Shown in pieces: positions 16,661 to 25,328 of a stretch of 64,000 nt of DNA. Made by a program: the position numbers and the translations under genes. The stretch comes from Nocardioides exalbidus. Its GTDB lineage: Bacteria; Actinomycetota; Actinomycetes; Propionibacteriales; Nocardioidaceae. Position 1 is the first letter of the stretch. The number at the start of each line of letters is the position of its first letter. The DNA is taken from positions 620,001 to 684,000 of the forward strand of contig NZ_FNRT01000002.1 in NCBI RefSeq assembly GCF_900105585.1, read 5' to 3'. A model generated the notes under the pieces. That model was not told where the DNA came from, made no database searches, and worked only from the letters and a program-made list of their open reading frames with translations.

Positions 16661-16954
16661 ATGAGCGACGAGCACCTGGCCCCGATGCCCACGCCCGCCA
16701 GCGAGGACCCGCAGCTGCTGCCCGGCGGCGTCGACGCCGACGCGCTGCACACCGACCCCGCCGACGACGGGCTCGGGCGCGACCTGAGCCCCGACGACAA
16801 CCCCGCGGTCGACGACGTGCTCCCGGAGGAGGTCGCCGAGGCCGACGACAAGACGCAGGAGCCGGACGGCTCCGACGACGAGGAGTCGGGGACGACCGAG
16901 TCGCCCTCCGCCGGCCAGGAGGCCGAGGACGGGTCGCCGGAGCCTCCTGCCTGA
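16661..16954 (+). CDS. small acidic, probably disordered protein
   Basis: A 97-residue protein with about 30 Asp/Glu and only one Arg and one Lys, rich in Pro, Gly and Ser, with no hydrophobic core, cysteine or signal peptide. The ATG at 16661 follows an AGGA about 7 bp upstream; the frame opens slightly earlier but without a site. It follows the NUDIX gene by 47 bp. No family is recognised. Third positions are GC-rich as in real genes here, but a protein this biased should be treated with caution. Confidence 0.5.
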   Translation: MSDEHLAPMPTPASEDPQLLPGGVDADALHTDPADDGLGRDLSPDDNPAVDDVLPEEVAEADDKTQEPDGSDDEESGTTESPSAGQEAEDGSPEPPA

Positions 16955-17016
16955 GGTCCGCCTCTCCCCTTCGCCGTCCCCGCGGCAGCAGCCGCCGGGA
17001 CTCCACGCGCCGAACC

Positions 17017-18087
17017 TCAGCCGAGGTGCTCGCGTGCGAGCCGCTCGCCCAGGTCCGCGAGGAGGCGGGCGGGCTCGCGCAGGCAGGTGTCGAGGTCGGG
17101 CTCCACGTCGGTGAGGGCGTACGCCGACCCGATGCCGGCGGCGACCAGCTGGTCGGGCGAGAGCAGGCGGCGACCGCAGACGGCGACGACCGGTGCACCC
17201 GCCAGGCCGGCGGCCGAGGAGACCCCGACCGGAGCCTTGCCGCGCAGGCTCTGCTCGTCCAGCGAGCCCTCGCCGGTGACGACGAGGTCGGTGCCGACGA
17301 CGCGGTCGGCGAAGCCGAGGAGGTCCAGCATCAGCTCGATGCCGGGCCGGAGCTCGGCGCCCAGGACCGCGACGAGACCGAAGCCCACGCCGCCGGCCGC
17401 GCCGGCACCGGGCACGGAGCGGAGGTCGCGGCCGGTCGCGGCGGCGACCAGGTCGGCCCACTCGCCGAGCCGCGCGTCGAGGACCGCGACGTCCTCGGGG
17501 GTCGCACCCTTCTGCGGGGCGTAGACCGCCGCGGCCCCCTCGGGGCCGGTCAGCGGGTTGTCCACGTCGCAGGCGACGACCACCCGCGTGGCGGCCAGCG
17601 CCGGATGGAGACCCGACAGGTCGAGACCGTCATCGGTGCGGGCACCGAGGGCCTCGAGCAGCCCCCGGCCGCCGTCCGTGCTCGCGCTGCCGCCGATCCC
17701 GACCACGAGCTCCCGGCACCCGGCGTCGAGCGCGGCCACCATCGCCTCGCCGAGCCCGCGGCTCGACGCAGCCAGAGGGGCCGGCACCCCGCCGGGCAGC
17801 CGGACCAGCCCACAGGCGTCGGCCATCTCGACGACGCCCACCGACCCCCGGCGTGCGTAGGAGGTCGCCACGGGTTCGCCGGTCGGGCCGCGGACCTCGA
17901 CGCCGACCCGCGCGAAGCCGCTCGCGACGGCGGCGTCGACGGTCCCGTCCCCACCGTCGGCGACCGGCAGGCAGTCGATCCGGGCGTCGGGACGGACGCG
18001 CCGCAGTCCTGACGCGAGAGCGGCGGCGACGCCCTCGGCCGACAGCGAGCCCTTGAACTTGTCGGGGGCGAGCAGGACGCGCGTCAT
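17017..18087 (-). CDS. glxK: glycerate kinase
   Basis: A 356-residue kinase of the GarK/GlxK family that phosphorylates D-glycerate. Family motifs are the N-terminal VLLAPDKFKGSLSAEGVA, the segment CLPVADGGDGTVDA, GIGGSASTDGGRGLLEALGA near residue 150, and DLVVTGEGSLDEQSLRGKAP near residue 270. The ATG overlaps the lacI stop as ATGA, so the two genes are translationally coupled. With the divergent ABC importer and the downstream oxidoreductase/aldolase-like genes, it suggests a catabolic route ending in glycerate. Confidence 0.93.
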   Translation of the reverse strand: MTRVLLAPDKFKGSLSAEGVAAALASGLRRVRPDARIDCLPVADGGDGTVDAAVASGFARVGVEVRGPTGEPVATSYARRGSVGVVEMADACGLVRLPGGVPAPLAASSRGLGEAMVAALDAGCRELVVGIGGSASTDGGRGLLEALGARTDDGLDLSGLHPALAATRVVVACDVDNPLTGPEGAAAVYAPQKGATPEDVAVLDARLGEWADLVAAATGRDLRSVPGAGAAGGVGFGLVAVLGAELRPGIELMLDLLGFADRVVGTDLVVTGEGSLDEQSLRGKAPVGVSSAAGLAGAPVVAVCGRRLLSPDQLVAAGIGSAYALTDVEPDLDTCLREPARLLADLGERLAREHLG

Positions 18088-19121
18088 GCCGGCGGCGCCG
18101 CCGAGGAGTCGCGCACCACGAGCTCGGCACCGACGGTGCGGCGGCGCGGCCGGGCGCCCGGCTCCTTGAGCGCGAGCAGGAGCGCCTGCTCCCCCATCTC
18201 GCCCATCGGCAACCGGACGGTCGTGAGCGAGGGAGCGAGGTCGCCGGCCACGGCGACGTCGTCGAAGCCGGTGACCGAGACCTGGCCGGGCACCGAGATG
18301 CCGCGCGCGCGGAGCGCCGAGAGCACGCCGATCGCCATGTCGTCGTTGAGCGCCATCACTGCAGTGGTCCCCGGGTGCTCGTCGAGGATCTCCTCGACGG
18401 CGACCTTGCCGCCGGCGCGGGTGAAGTCCGCCTCCACGACGGGCACGTCGCCGAACGCCAGGCCCGCCGCGGCGAACGCCTCTCCCACGCCCGCGATGCG
18501 GTCCGCGACCGTCGTCAGCGAGAGCGAGCCGGTGGCCACGGCGATGCGGCGGTGGCCGAGGTCGAGCAGGTGCTGGGCGATCGCGCGGGCACCCTCGGTG
18601 TTGTCGGGGAGCACCGCGTCGACGCCGAGGTGGTGCCGCCCGATGACCGCGACCCGCCCGCCCGAGCGCCGGAAGGCCTGCAGCTCGACCTTCGCCGCTG
18701 CCTGCAGGCTCGGGTCGACCAGGCCGGAGCCGGCGATGATGATCGCGCCGACCCGGTTGGCGATCAGCGTCCGGAGCTGGGCCAGCTCGCGCTCGGGGTC
18801 ACGACCGGTGTGGCAGATCTGGACGGTCAGGCCCTCGCGGGCGCCGACGCCGAGGACCCCGCTCGCGATCTCGGAGAAGTAGGGGTCGCCGATCTCGTGC
18901 ACGACGAGCCCGACGGACCGCGTCGGACCACCGGCGAGGCTGCGCGCGTGCATGTTGGCGACGTAGCCCAGGTCGGCGGCCACGTCGCGCACCCGCTGGG
19001 CCACGGTCGCGCTGACACCCGGCGACCCGGACAGGCTGCGCGAGGCGGTCGCGATGGAGACCCCCGCCGCCGCGGCCACGTCCTGGAGTCGCAGCGTCGC
19101 TGCCCGCTCCCTGCTGCTCAT
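18084..19121 (-). CDS. LacI-family transcriptional regulator
   Basis: 345 residues. The N-terminal helix-turn-helix and hinge (LRLQDVAAAAGVSIATASRS, then SGSPGVSATVAQRVRDVAADLGYVAN) are followed by a periplasmic-binding-like effector domain with SVTGFDDVAVAGDLAPSLTTVR near the end. The ATG at 19121 has GAGGGGG just upstream; the long open frame further upstream is antisense to livK. It shares an ATGA overlap with glycerate kinase and is divergent from the ABC importer. The doubled operator at 19254-19277 is the likely binding site, so it probably represses both arms until a pathway ligand binds. The ligand is unknown. Confidence 0.92.
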   Translation of the reverse strand: MSSRERAATLRLQDVAAAAGVSIATASRSLSGSPGVSATVAQRVRDVAADLGYVANMHARSLAGGPTRSVGLVVHEIGDPYFSEIASGVLGVGAREGLTVQICHTGRDPERELAQLRTLIANRVGAIIIAGSGLVDPSLQAAAKVELQAFRRSGGRVAVIGRHHLGVDAVLPDNTEGARAIAQHLLDLGHRRIAVATGSLSLTTVADRIAGVGEAFAAAGLAFGDVPVVEADFTRAGGKVAVEEILDEHPGTTAVMALNDDMAIGVLSALRARGISVPGQVSVTGFDDVAVAGDLAPSLTTVRLPMGEMGEQALLLALKEPGARPRRRTVGAELVVRDSSAAPPA

Positions 19122-19219
19122 CCGTCCCCCTCGTGACGCTGCACCGATCGTCGCGCCCCTGGCCCGGAGTGGGCCCGGAGTGGGCCCGGACCGGATCCGG
19201 ACAGTTCCGGATGTGACCC

Positions 19220-19249
19220 TTGCCACATCTCCGGCGTCGTGCCTACAGT
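19220..19249 (+). promoter_or_regulatory. putative sigma-70-type promoter of the ABC importer operon
   Basis: TTGCCA (19220-19225) and TACAGT (19244-19249) are spaced by 18 bp, a reasonable housekeeping promoter. The doubled LacI-type operator begins 5 bp after the -10 box, so bound repressor would cover the transcription start. Upstream, 19163-19190 holds an 11-bp tandem repeat (CCCGGAGTGGG, two copies and part of a third) of unknown meaning. Confidence 0.5.
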
Positions 19250-19253
19250 AGCC

Positions 19254-19277
19254 GAAAGCGCTTACGAAAGCGCTTAC
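19254..19277. promoter_or_regulatory. doubled LacI-type operator
   Basis: GAAAGCGCTTAC occurs twice head to tail (19254-19265 and 19266-19277) with no change. Each copy contains the self-complementary AAGCGCTT with a central CG, the usual core of LacI/GalR operators. The pair lies between the lacI and livK-like genes, immediately after a promoter facing the importer. The 12-bp period puts the two sites slightly more than one helical turn apart. Confidence 0.75.
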
Positions 19278-19298
19278 GCGTTGGACACGAGGAGTGAC

Positions 19299-20525
19299 AT
19301 GAAGGTCAAGACCCCCTACCGCGTGGCCGGACTCGCGATGGCCTCCTGCCTCGCGCTGAGCGCCTGCATGAGCTCCGGTGCAGGCGGCGACGCGGCCGAT
19401 GACGGCACCGGTCCGATCCAGATCGGCATCTCGCTCCCGCTCACGGGAGACTTCTCCGAGCCCGGCAAGGGCGTGCAGCGCGGCTACGAGGCCTGGGCCG
19501 CCTACGTCAACGACAACGGCGGCCTCCTCGGCCGCGACGTCGAGCTCACGATCCTCGACGACCAGTCCAACGCCGACCGGGTCGCCGCCGACTACGAGAA
19601 GCTCATCAACTCCGACGGCGTCGACCTGATCTTCGGCCCCTTCTCCACCCGCCTCGTCGTCCCGGCCGCGCAGGTCGCGCAGGACTACGGCTTCCTCTTC
19701 GTCGAGCCGGCCGGTGCCGCCGAGGAGGTCTTCACCCAGGGCTTCGACAACCTCTTCTACGCCGCGCCCGCGGTCGCCAACGACCACTACGACTACCTCG
19801 CCGACGCCATCGAGGCTATGCCCGAGGCCGAGCGGCCGAAGACCGCGGCCTACGCCTCGATGGACGACCCGTTCGCGATGGGCACCGCCTACGGCCTCAA
19901 GGACCGTCTCGAGGAGATGGGCGTCGAGACGGTCGTCGACGAGGTCTACCCGCCCAACACGACCGACTTCGGGTCGATCGCGGCGAAGATCGCGGACAGC
20001 GACGCCGACGTCGTGGTCGGCGGCACGCAGTACCAGGACGCCGTCAACATGATCGTCGCGCTCCAGCAGCTCGACTACCAGCCGAAGATGGCGGCCTTCT
20101 CGACCGCGCCAACCAACCCGGAGTTCCCCGAGGCGATCGGCAAGACCGAGGGGATCCTCTCCCCCACCGGCTACACCCCCGACGCGACCTACCCCACCAA
20201 CCAGGAGTTCGTCGACTACTACACCGAGATGCACGGCAACCCGCCGGCCGAGGACGAGGCCAACGCCTGGACCACCGGCCAGGTCGTGGCCGCCGCCGTC
20301 GAGGCCGTCGAGTGCGCCAGCCCCGACCCCGAGTGCCAGGGCCAGCTCATCGACTGGCTGCGCGACAACGAGGTCGAGACCGTCGTCGGCCCGCTGACGT
20401 GGGACGCCGAGGGCCGGCCGCAGGGCGCGCACCTGATCCAGCAGTACGTCGACGGGAAGATCCGCATCGTGCTGCCCGAGGACGCCAAGGAGGCCGACCT
20501 CATCGTGGCGAAGCCGAGCTGGTGA
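19299..20525 (+). CDS. ABC transporter substrate-binding lipoprotein (branched-chain amino acid type)
   Basis: A 408-residue type I periplasmic-binding protein (LivK/HAAT family) tethered as a lipoprotein: the lipobox LSAC lies at about residues 24-27 after a short hydrophobic signal. The mature part begins IQIGISLPLTGDFSEPGKGV and has GLLGRDVELTILDDQSN, as in this family. The ATG at 19299 has GAGGAG 5 bp upstream. It heads a livK-H-M-G-F operon beside a LacI regulator and carbohydrate enzymes, so the real cargo may be a sugar-derived acid or small amide rather than a branched-chain amino acid. Confidence 0.92.
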   Translation: MKVKTPYRVAGLAMASCLALSACMSSGAGGDAADDGTGPIQIGISLPLTGDFSEPGKGVQRGYEAWAAYVNDNGGLLGRDVELTILDDQSNADRVAADYEKLINSDGVDLIFGPFSTRLVVPAAQVAQDYGFLFVEPAGAAEEVFTQGFDNLFYAAPAVANDHYDYLADAIEAMPEAERPKTAAYASMDDPFAMGTAYGLKDRLEEMGVETVVDEVYPPNTTDFGSIAAKIADSDADVVVGGTQYQDAVNMIVALQQLDYQPKMAAFSTAPTNPEFPEAIGKTEGILSPTGYTPDATYPTNQEFVDYYTEMHGNPPAEDEANAWTTGQVVAAAVEAVECASPDPECQGQLIDWLRDNEVETVVGPLTWDAEGRPQGAHLIQQYVDGKIRIVLPEDAKEADLIVAKPSW

Positions 20526-20575
20526 CCCGCGACCCCCACGTTCCCGCACACGTCCCCGACCGTTAGGCGACCTCG

Positions 20576-21454
20576 ATGTCCCTGTTCGTCCAAAGCCTGG
20601 TGCTGGGCATCCTGCTGGGTGGGCTCTACGCCCTGCTGGCAGCCGGCCTCACCCTCTACTTCGGCGTGATGCGCGTGGTGATGATCGCGCACTCGGCGTT
20701 CCTCATCCTCGCGGCCTACCTCGCCTGGTGGTTCACCAACCAGACCGGCCTCGACCCGCTGTTCTCGCTCGCGCTGACCGTGCCGCTCTTCTTCGGGATG
20801 GGCGTCTTCATGCAGCGGGTGCTCATCAGCCGGCTCCGCCCCGCGACGCTGACGATGATGTCGGTGCTGCTGACCTTCTCGATCGCGCTGGTGATCGAGG
20901 GGACGCTCGGCTTCGTCTTCAGCGGCACCCAGCGCCGGATCCGCCTCGACTACGGCGGCGCCAACTTCGAGGTGCTCGGCGCCAACGTCGCCGTCGTGAA
21001 GCTGATCGCCTTCGGCCTCGCCGTCGTCTCCCTCGCGGCGCTCTTCCTCCTGATGAAGAAGACGCAGTTCGGGCAGGCGCTGCGGGCCACCATCCAGCAC
21101 CCCGAGGCCGCCCGGCTCATCGGCATCAACACCGAGCGCGTCGCGGGCTACGGCTTCGGCCTCGGCCTCGCGACCGCCGCCATCGGCGGCACCGCGCTCG
21201 CCCTGGACTCCACGTTCTACCCCTCGCTCCACTGGCACTGGATCGGGCCCCTGATGGCGATCATCGTCGTTGGCGGCCTCGGCAGCATCCCGGGTGCGGC
21301 CATCGCCGCGATGGTGCTCGGCATGGGCCAGGCCCTGCTGCAGATCCCGCTCGGAACGACGTGGGCCCAGACGTTCTTCTACATCGCGTTGTTCGCCACC
21401 TTGATGGTGCGACCGCAGGGATTCTTCGGAGGTCGTCTTGCCCAGCGCTTCTGA
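20576..21454 (+). CDS. ABC transporter permease, LivH type
   Basis: 292 residues with about eight TM helices and the LivH signature: ILLGGLYALLAAGLTLYFGV at the start and IIVVGGLGSIPGAAIAAMVLG near residue 230. It is the first of two membrane subunits of the importer. It starts 50 bp after the binding-protein gene, and its end overlaps the next permease by 17 bp. Confidence 0.92.
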   Translation: MSLFVQSLVLGILLGGLYALLAAGLTLYFGVMRVVMIAHSAFLILAAYLAWWFTNQTGLDPLFSLALTVPLFFGMGVFMQRVLISRLRPATLTMMSVLLTFSIALVIEGTLGFVFSGTQRRIRLDYGGANFEVLGANVAVVKLIAFGLAVVSLAALFLLMKKTQFGQALRATIQHPEAARLIGINTERVAGYGFGLGLATAAIGGTALALDSTFYPSLHWHWIGPLMAIIVVGGLGSIPGAAIAAMVLGMGQALLQIPLGTTWAQTFFYIALFATLMVRPQGFFGGRLAQRF

Positions 21455-22601
21455 CACCAGCCACGACGTGCCCACCACCGTGCCCGCCAGGGCCGGCACC
21501 CGTCGTACGTCACTCGTCCTCAAGGCCGTCGGCCTGGTCGCCCTGGCCGCCGCGGTCCTGTCCTTCCCGTCCGTGGCGGCCAACCCGTTCATCCTCTCGG
21601 TGGGCGTCGTGATCATGAGCTACGCGGTACTCGCGACCTCGTGGAACTTCGTCGGCGGCTTCACCGGCTACATCTCGCTCGGCCATGCCGCCTACTCCGG
21701 TCTCGGCGGCTACGCCACCGGACTGCTCGTCATCCACACCGGCATCAACCCGTGGCTCGGCATGCTGCTCGCCGGCCTGGTCGTCGCGGCCCTCGCGGTG
21801 CCCATCGGCATCGCCAGCCTCCGCGTCCGGGGCGCGTCGTTCGTGATCGTGTCCATCGCGCTGGTGCTGATCCTGCTGCTGGTCTTCCAGTCGTGGGGCT
21901 CCTTCACCGGCGGCTCCAACGGCCTCCGGGTGCCGCGGCCCTTCGGACCCGAGGTGCTCCGTCCCGAGCAGCACGAGCGGTTCTTCTACCTGCACGCCGC
22001 ACTGCTCGCCGTCGCCCTGCTGGTGTGGTGGCTGATCGACCGCTCGCGCTTCGGCATGGGCCTCAAGGCCATCCGCGAGGACGAGGACAAGGCGCAGGCG
22101 CTCGGCGTCCCGACCTTCACCTACAAGCTGATCGCCTTCGTGGTCTCGGCGTTCTTCACCGCCCTCGGAGGTGGGCTCTACGCCCTGTGGTTCGGCTTCC
22201 TCGACCCGATCTTCCAGTTCTCGATCCTGGTCGGCTCCTACATGGTGCTGATGAGCCTGCTCGGCGGCATCCGGAGCCTCTTCGGCCCGCTGCTCGGCGC
22301 GGTGATCGTGGGCTACGCGGTCGAGTACTTCAAGAACCAGTACGGCGACACCCAGTTCCACCTCGTCGCCATGGGCGTCCTGCTCGCCCTCGTCGTGCTC
22401 TTCATGCCCGACGGGATCATCCCGGCCGTGGCCAACCTGGTCGACCGGTTCCGCCCCCAGCAGGCCTCTATCCGCGAGGTCACGCAGGCCGAGCTCGCCG
22501 AGCAGCGTCGTACGACGTCCGCAGAGGCAGCAGCGCCGGCGGACGACGACGCCCCGGACCGCAGCGCCGACGACACCGTCACGGAAGGAGCCCGGTCATG
22601 A
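21438..22601 (+). CDS. ABC transporter permease, LivM type
   Basis: 387 residues, second membrane subunit of the importer. Family motifs are SWNFVGGFTGYISLGHAAYS near residue 70 and SLLGGIRSLFGPLLGAVIVG near residue 275. The C-terminal 50 residues are a charged, Ala-rich cytoplasmic tail. The start is TTG with GGAGG upstream, overlapping the previous gene by 17 bp; the stop overlaps the next start as ATGA. Confidence 0.9.
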   Translation: MPSASDTSHDVPTTVPARAGTRRTSLVLKAVGLVALAAAVLSFPSVAANPFILSVGVVIMSYAVLATSWNFVGGFTGYISLGHAAYSGLGGYATGLLVIHTGINPWLGMLLAGLVVAALAVPIGIASLRVRGASFVIVSIALVLILLLVFQSWGSFTGGSNGLRVPRPFGPEVLRPEQHERFFYLHAALLAVALLVWWLIDRSRFGMGLKAIREDEDKAQALGVPTFTYKLIAFVVSAFFTALGGGLYALWFGFLDPIFQFSILVGSYMVLMSLLGGIRSLFGPLLGAVIVGYAVEYFKNQYGDTQFHLVAMGVLLALVVLFMPDGIIPAVANLVDRFRPQQASIREVTQAELAEQRRTTSAEAAAPADDDAPDRSADDTVTEGARS

Positions 22602-23359
22602 CCGCCACGGCACCCGCGCGCCCGGAGACCACCAGCCTCGCCACCGTCGGGCTCACCAAGCGGTTCGGCGGCGTCACCGCCGTCGACGGCGCCACGGTGA
22701 GCTTCCACCACGGCAAGGTCAACGCCCTGATCGGGCCCAACGGCTCGGGCAAGACGACCTTCTTCAACTGCGTCACCGGGATGATCCGGCCCGACGAGGG
22801 CACTGTCACCTATCGCGACGCCGACATCACCGGGAAGGCGCCGCACCGGATCGCACGGGCCGGTGTCGGGCGCAGCTTCCAGCTGTGCCGGGTCTTCCCG
22901 CGGATGACGGTCATGGAGAACATGCTGGTCGCCGTGCGCTCGACGTCGCTGCGCCGCCAGCTGTCGTCGGCCCGCAACGCCGAGGAGCTGGACCGGGCGC
23001 GCGGCCTGCTGGCCCGCGTCGGCATCGAGCACCTCGAGCACTCGTTGGCCCGCGACATCTCCTACGGCCAGCAGAAGCTGCTCGAGCTGGCCGGCGTGCT
23101 GATGGCCGACCCCGAGACGATCATGCTCGACGAGCCCGCCGGCGGCGTGAACCCGGCGCTCATCGACCGGATCGCCACGCTCGTCCGCTCGCTCAACGCC
23201 GAGGGCAAGACGTTCATCGTCGTCGAGCACAACATGGAGCTGGTCATGGGCCTCTCCGACCACGTCGTGGTCTTCGACCGCGGCCGCCCGATCTGCGAGG
23301 GCACCCCGTCGGTCGTGCAGAGCGACCCCCGAGTCCTGGAGGCCTACCTTGGCATCTGA
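22598..23359 (+). CDS. ABC transporter ATPase, LivG type
   Basis: 253 residues. Walker A is GPNGSGKT (about 44-51), the signature region is ISYGQQKLLELAGVL, Walker B is IMLDEPAGGVNPALI, and the His switch is VVEHNMELVM. The IGRSFQLCRVFPRMTVMEN stretch is typical of LivG. The ATG start overlaps the livM-type stop. Together with the next gene it forms the ATPase pair that drives import. Confidence 0.93.
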   Translation: MTATAPARPETTSLATVGLTKRFGGVTAVDGATVSFHHGKVNALIGPNGSGKTTFFNCVTGMIRPDEGTVTYRDADITGKAPHRIARAGVGRSFQLCRVFPRMTVMENMLVAVRSTSLRRQLSSARNAEELDRARGLLARVGIEHLEHSLARDISYGQQKLLELAGVLMADPETIMLDEPAGGVNPALIDRIATLVRSLNAEGKTFIVVEHNMELVMGLSDHVVVFDRGRPICEGTPSVVQSDPRVLEAYLGI

Positions 23360-24107
23360 CAACGCCACCGACTACCTGCTCGAGCTCGACGACGTGCAGG
23401 CCGGCTACGGCCGGGCGGCCCTCGTGCTGCGTGGCCTCACCGTGAAGGTCCCGCCGGCCACCGTCGTCTGCCTCGTCGGGCCCAACGGTGCCGGCAAGTC
23501 CACCGTGCTGAAGGTCGCGAGCGGCATGCTCACGCCCCGCTCGGGCACGATCCGCGTGGCCGGCAAGGACGTCACGAAGAACTCCCCGCAGCAGATGCTC
23601 GCGGCCGGGCTCTCCCACGTGCTGCAGGGCCACAGCGTCTTCAAGGAGATGACGGTCGAGGAGAACGTCCGCCTCGGCGCCTACTCGGTGAAGGACAAGG
23701 GCGAGGTCAACGACCGCATCGACTTCGTCAAGACCCTCTTCCCCGTGGTCGCGGAGAGATGGGGCGCGCTGGCCGGCGCGCTCTCCGGGGGCCAGCAGAA
23801 GCAGGTGGAGTTCGCCCGCTCGCTGATGGTCAGCCCGCAGGTCGTCCTGCTCGACGAGCCGTCGATGGGCCTCGACCCCAAGGCGACCGGGACCGTCTTC
23901 GAACAGGTCGTGCGGATGCGCGACGCCGGCACCGCCGTGCTGCTCGTCGAGCAGAACGCCCGTCGCGCCCTGGAGACCGCCGACCTCGGCTGCGTCCTCG
24001 ACCTCGGCAAGGTCCACATCTCCGGTCCGGCCGACGAGCTCCTCCGCGACCCCCAGCTCGCCGAGCTCTACCTCGGCGGCCGTCCGGCCGCGGCGCCCAC
24101 CACGTGA
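23349..24107 (+). CDS. ABC transporter ATPase, LivF type
   Basis: 252 residues with Walker A GPNGAGKS, signature LSGGQQKQVEFARSL, Walker B VVLLDEPSMGLDP and switch LLVEQNARRAL. A TTG start overlaps the previous gene by 11 bp. It closes the five-gene importer operon; the oxidoreductase gene starts 81 bp later in the same direction and may be on the same transcript. Confidence 0.92.
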   Translation: MASDNATDYLLELDDVQAGYGRAALVLRGLTVKVPPATVVCLVGPNGAGKSTVLKVASGMLTPRSGTIRVAGKDVTKNSPQQMLAAGLSHVLQGHSVFKEMTVEENVRLGAYSVKDKGEVNDRIDFVKTLFPVVAERWGALAGALSGGQQKQVEFARSLMVSPQVVLLDEPSMGLDPKATGTVFEQVVRMRDAGTAVLLVEQNARRALETADLGCVLDLGKVHISGPADELLRDPQLAELYLGGRPAAAPTT

Positions 24108-24188
24108 CGTACGCGCGCCGACCAGCCGCCAGCCCAACCGCACCCCACCACCGACCCGACAAGTCCGACCTCGACGTGAGGACCCCAC

Positions 24189-25328
24189 ATGCCTGACCAG
24201 ACCTATCGCATCCTGATGAACGGCGTCACCGGCCGCATGGGATACCGCCAGCACCTGCTGCGCTCGATCCTGGCCCTCCGCGACGACGGCGGCATCCCGC
24301 TGCCCAACGGCACCCGGCTCCAGGTGGAGCCGGTGCTGCTCGGCCGCAACCCCGACAAGCTGGCGCGGCTCGCCGACCAGCACCAGATCGCGGACTGGTC
24401 GACCGACCTCGACACCGCGCTCGCCGAGGACCCGGCCCCGATCTACTTCGACTCCCAGGTCACGAGCGAGCGCAAGAAGGCGATCCTCAAGGCGGCCGCC
24501 GCCGGCAAGCACGTCTTCACCGAGAAGCCGATCGCCGAGACCGTCGCCGAGGGCCAGGAGCTCGTCGACGCCGCCGAGAAGTCCGGCATCATCAACGGGG
24601 TCGTGCACGACAAGCTCTACCTGCCGGGCCTGATGAAGCTCAAGCGCCTCGTCGACTCCGGCTACTTCGGCCGCATCCTCTCGGTCCGCGGCGAGTTCGG
24701 CTACTGGGTCTTCGAGGGCGACTACCTGCCCGCCCAGCGGCCCAGCTGGAACTACCGCGCCGAGGACGGCGGCGGGATGGTGCTCGACATGTTCTGCCAC
24801 TGGAACTACGTCCTGGAGAACCTCTTCGGCGCCGTCGAGGCGGTCACCGCGAAGGCTGTCACCCACATCCCGGAGCGCTGGGACGAGCAGGGCGAGCGGT
24901 ACGACGCCACGGCGGACGACGCGGCCTACGCCATCTTCGAGCTGGCCGGCGGCATCATCGCCCAGGTCAACTCCTCCTGGGCGGTGCGCGTCGAGCGCAA
25001 GGAGCTCGTCGAGTTCCAGGTCGACGGCACCGACGGCTCGGCGGTCGCCGGTCTCTTCAACTGCCGCATCCAGCCGCGCGAGTCCACCCCGATGCCGGTC
25101 TGGAACCCCGACCTCCCCACGACCGAGGACTTCCGCGGCCAGTGGCGCGAGATCCCCGACAACCAGGCGTTCGGCAACGGCTTCCGCGCCCAGTGGGAGC
25201 AATACCTGCTCGACGTCCACGCCGGTCGGCCGCACCGCTACGACTTCGCCGCCGGCGTGCGCGGGCTCGAGCTCGTCGACGCCGGCCTGCAGTCCTCCCG
25301 CGAGGGCCGGCGGGTGACCCTGCGATGA
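24189..25328 (+). CDS. Gfo/Idh/MocA-family oxidoreductase
   Basis: 379 residues. An N-terminal Rossmann domain (RILMNGVTGRMGYRQHLLRS) carries the family motif EKP (112-114, in HVFTEKPIAE). The C-terminal alpha/beta domain includes SYFGRILSVRGEFGYWVF-like strands and DMFCHWNYVLENLFG, where the His may sit in the active site. Such enzymes oxidise or reduce sugars, inositols and derivatives with NAD(P). The stop overlaps the next start (ATGA), so it is coupled to the DUF993 gene and acts in the same pathway. Confidence 0.9.
   Translation: MPDQTYRILMNGVTGRMGYRQHLLRSILALRDDGGIPLPNGTRLQVEPVLLGRNPDKLARLADQHQIADWSTDLDTALAEDPAPIYFDSQVTSERKKAILKAAAAGKHVFTEKPIAETVAEGQELVDAAEKSGIINGVVHDKLYLPGLMKLKRLVDSGYFGRILSVRGEFGYWVFEGDYLPAQRPSWNYRAEDGGGMVLDMFCHWNYVLENLFGAVEAVTAKAVTHIPERWDEQGERYDATADDAAYAIFELAGGIIAQVNSSWAVRVERKELVEFQVDGTDGSAVAGLFNCRIQPRESTPMPVWNPDLPTTEDFRGQWREIPDNQAFGNGFRAQWEQYLLDVHAGRPHRYDFAAGVRGLELVDAGLQSSREGRRVTLR

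Noticed and set aside
19163..19190. CCCGGAGTGGG tandem repeat as a regulator site
   Set aside because: Its sequence has little dyad symmetry and lies upstream of the -35 box; it is noted only as part of the intergenic region.
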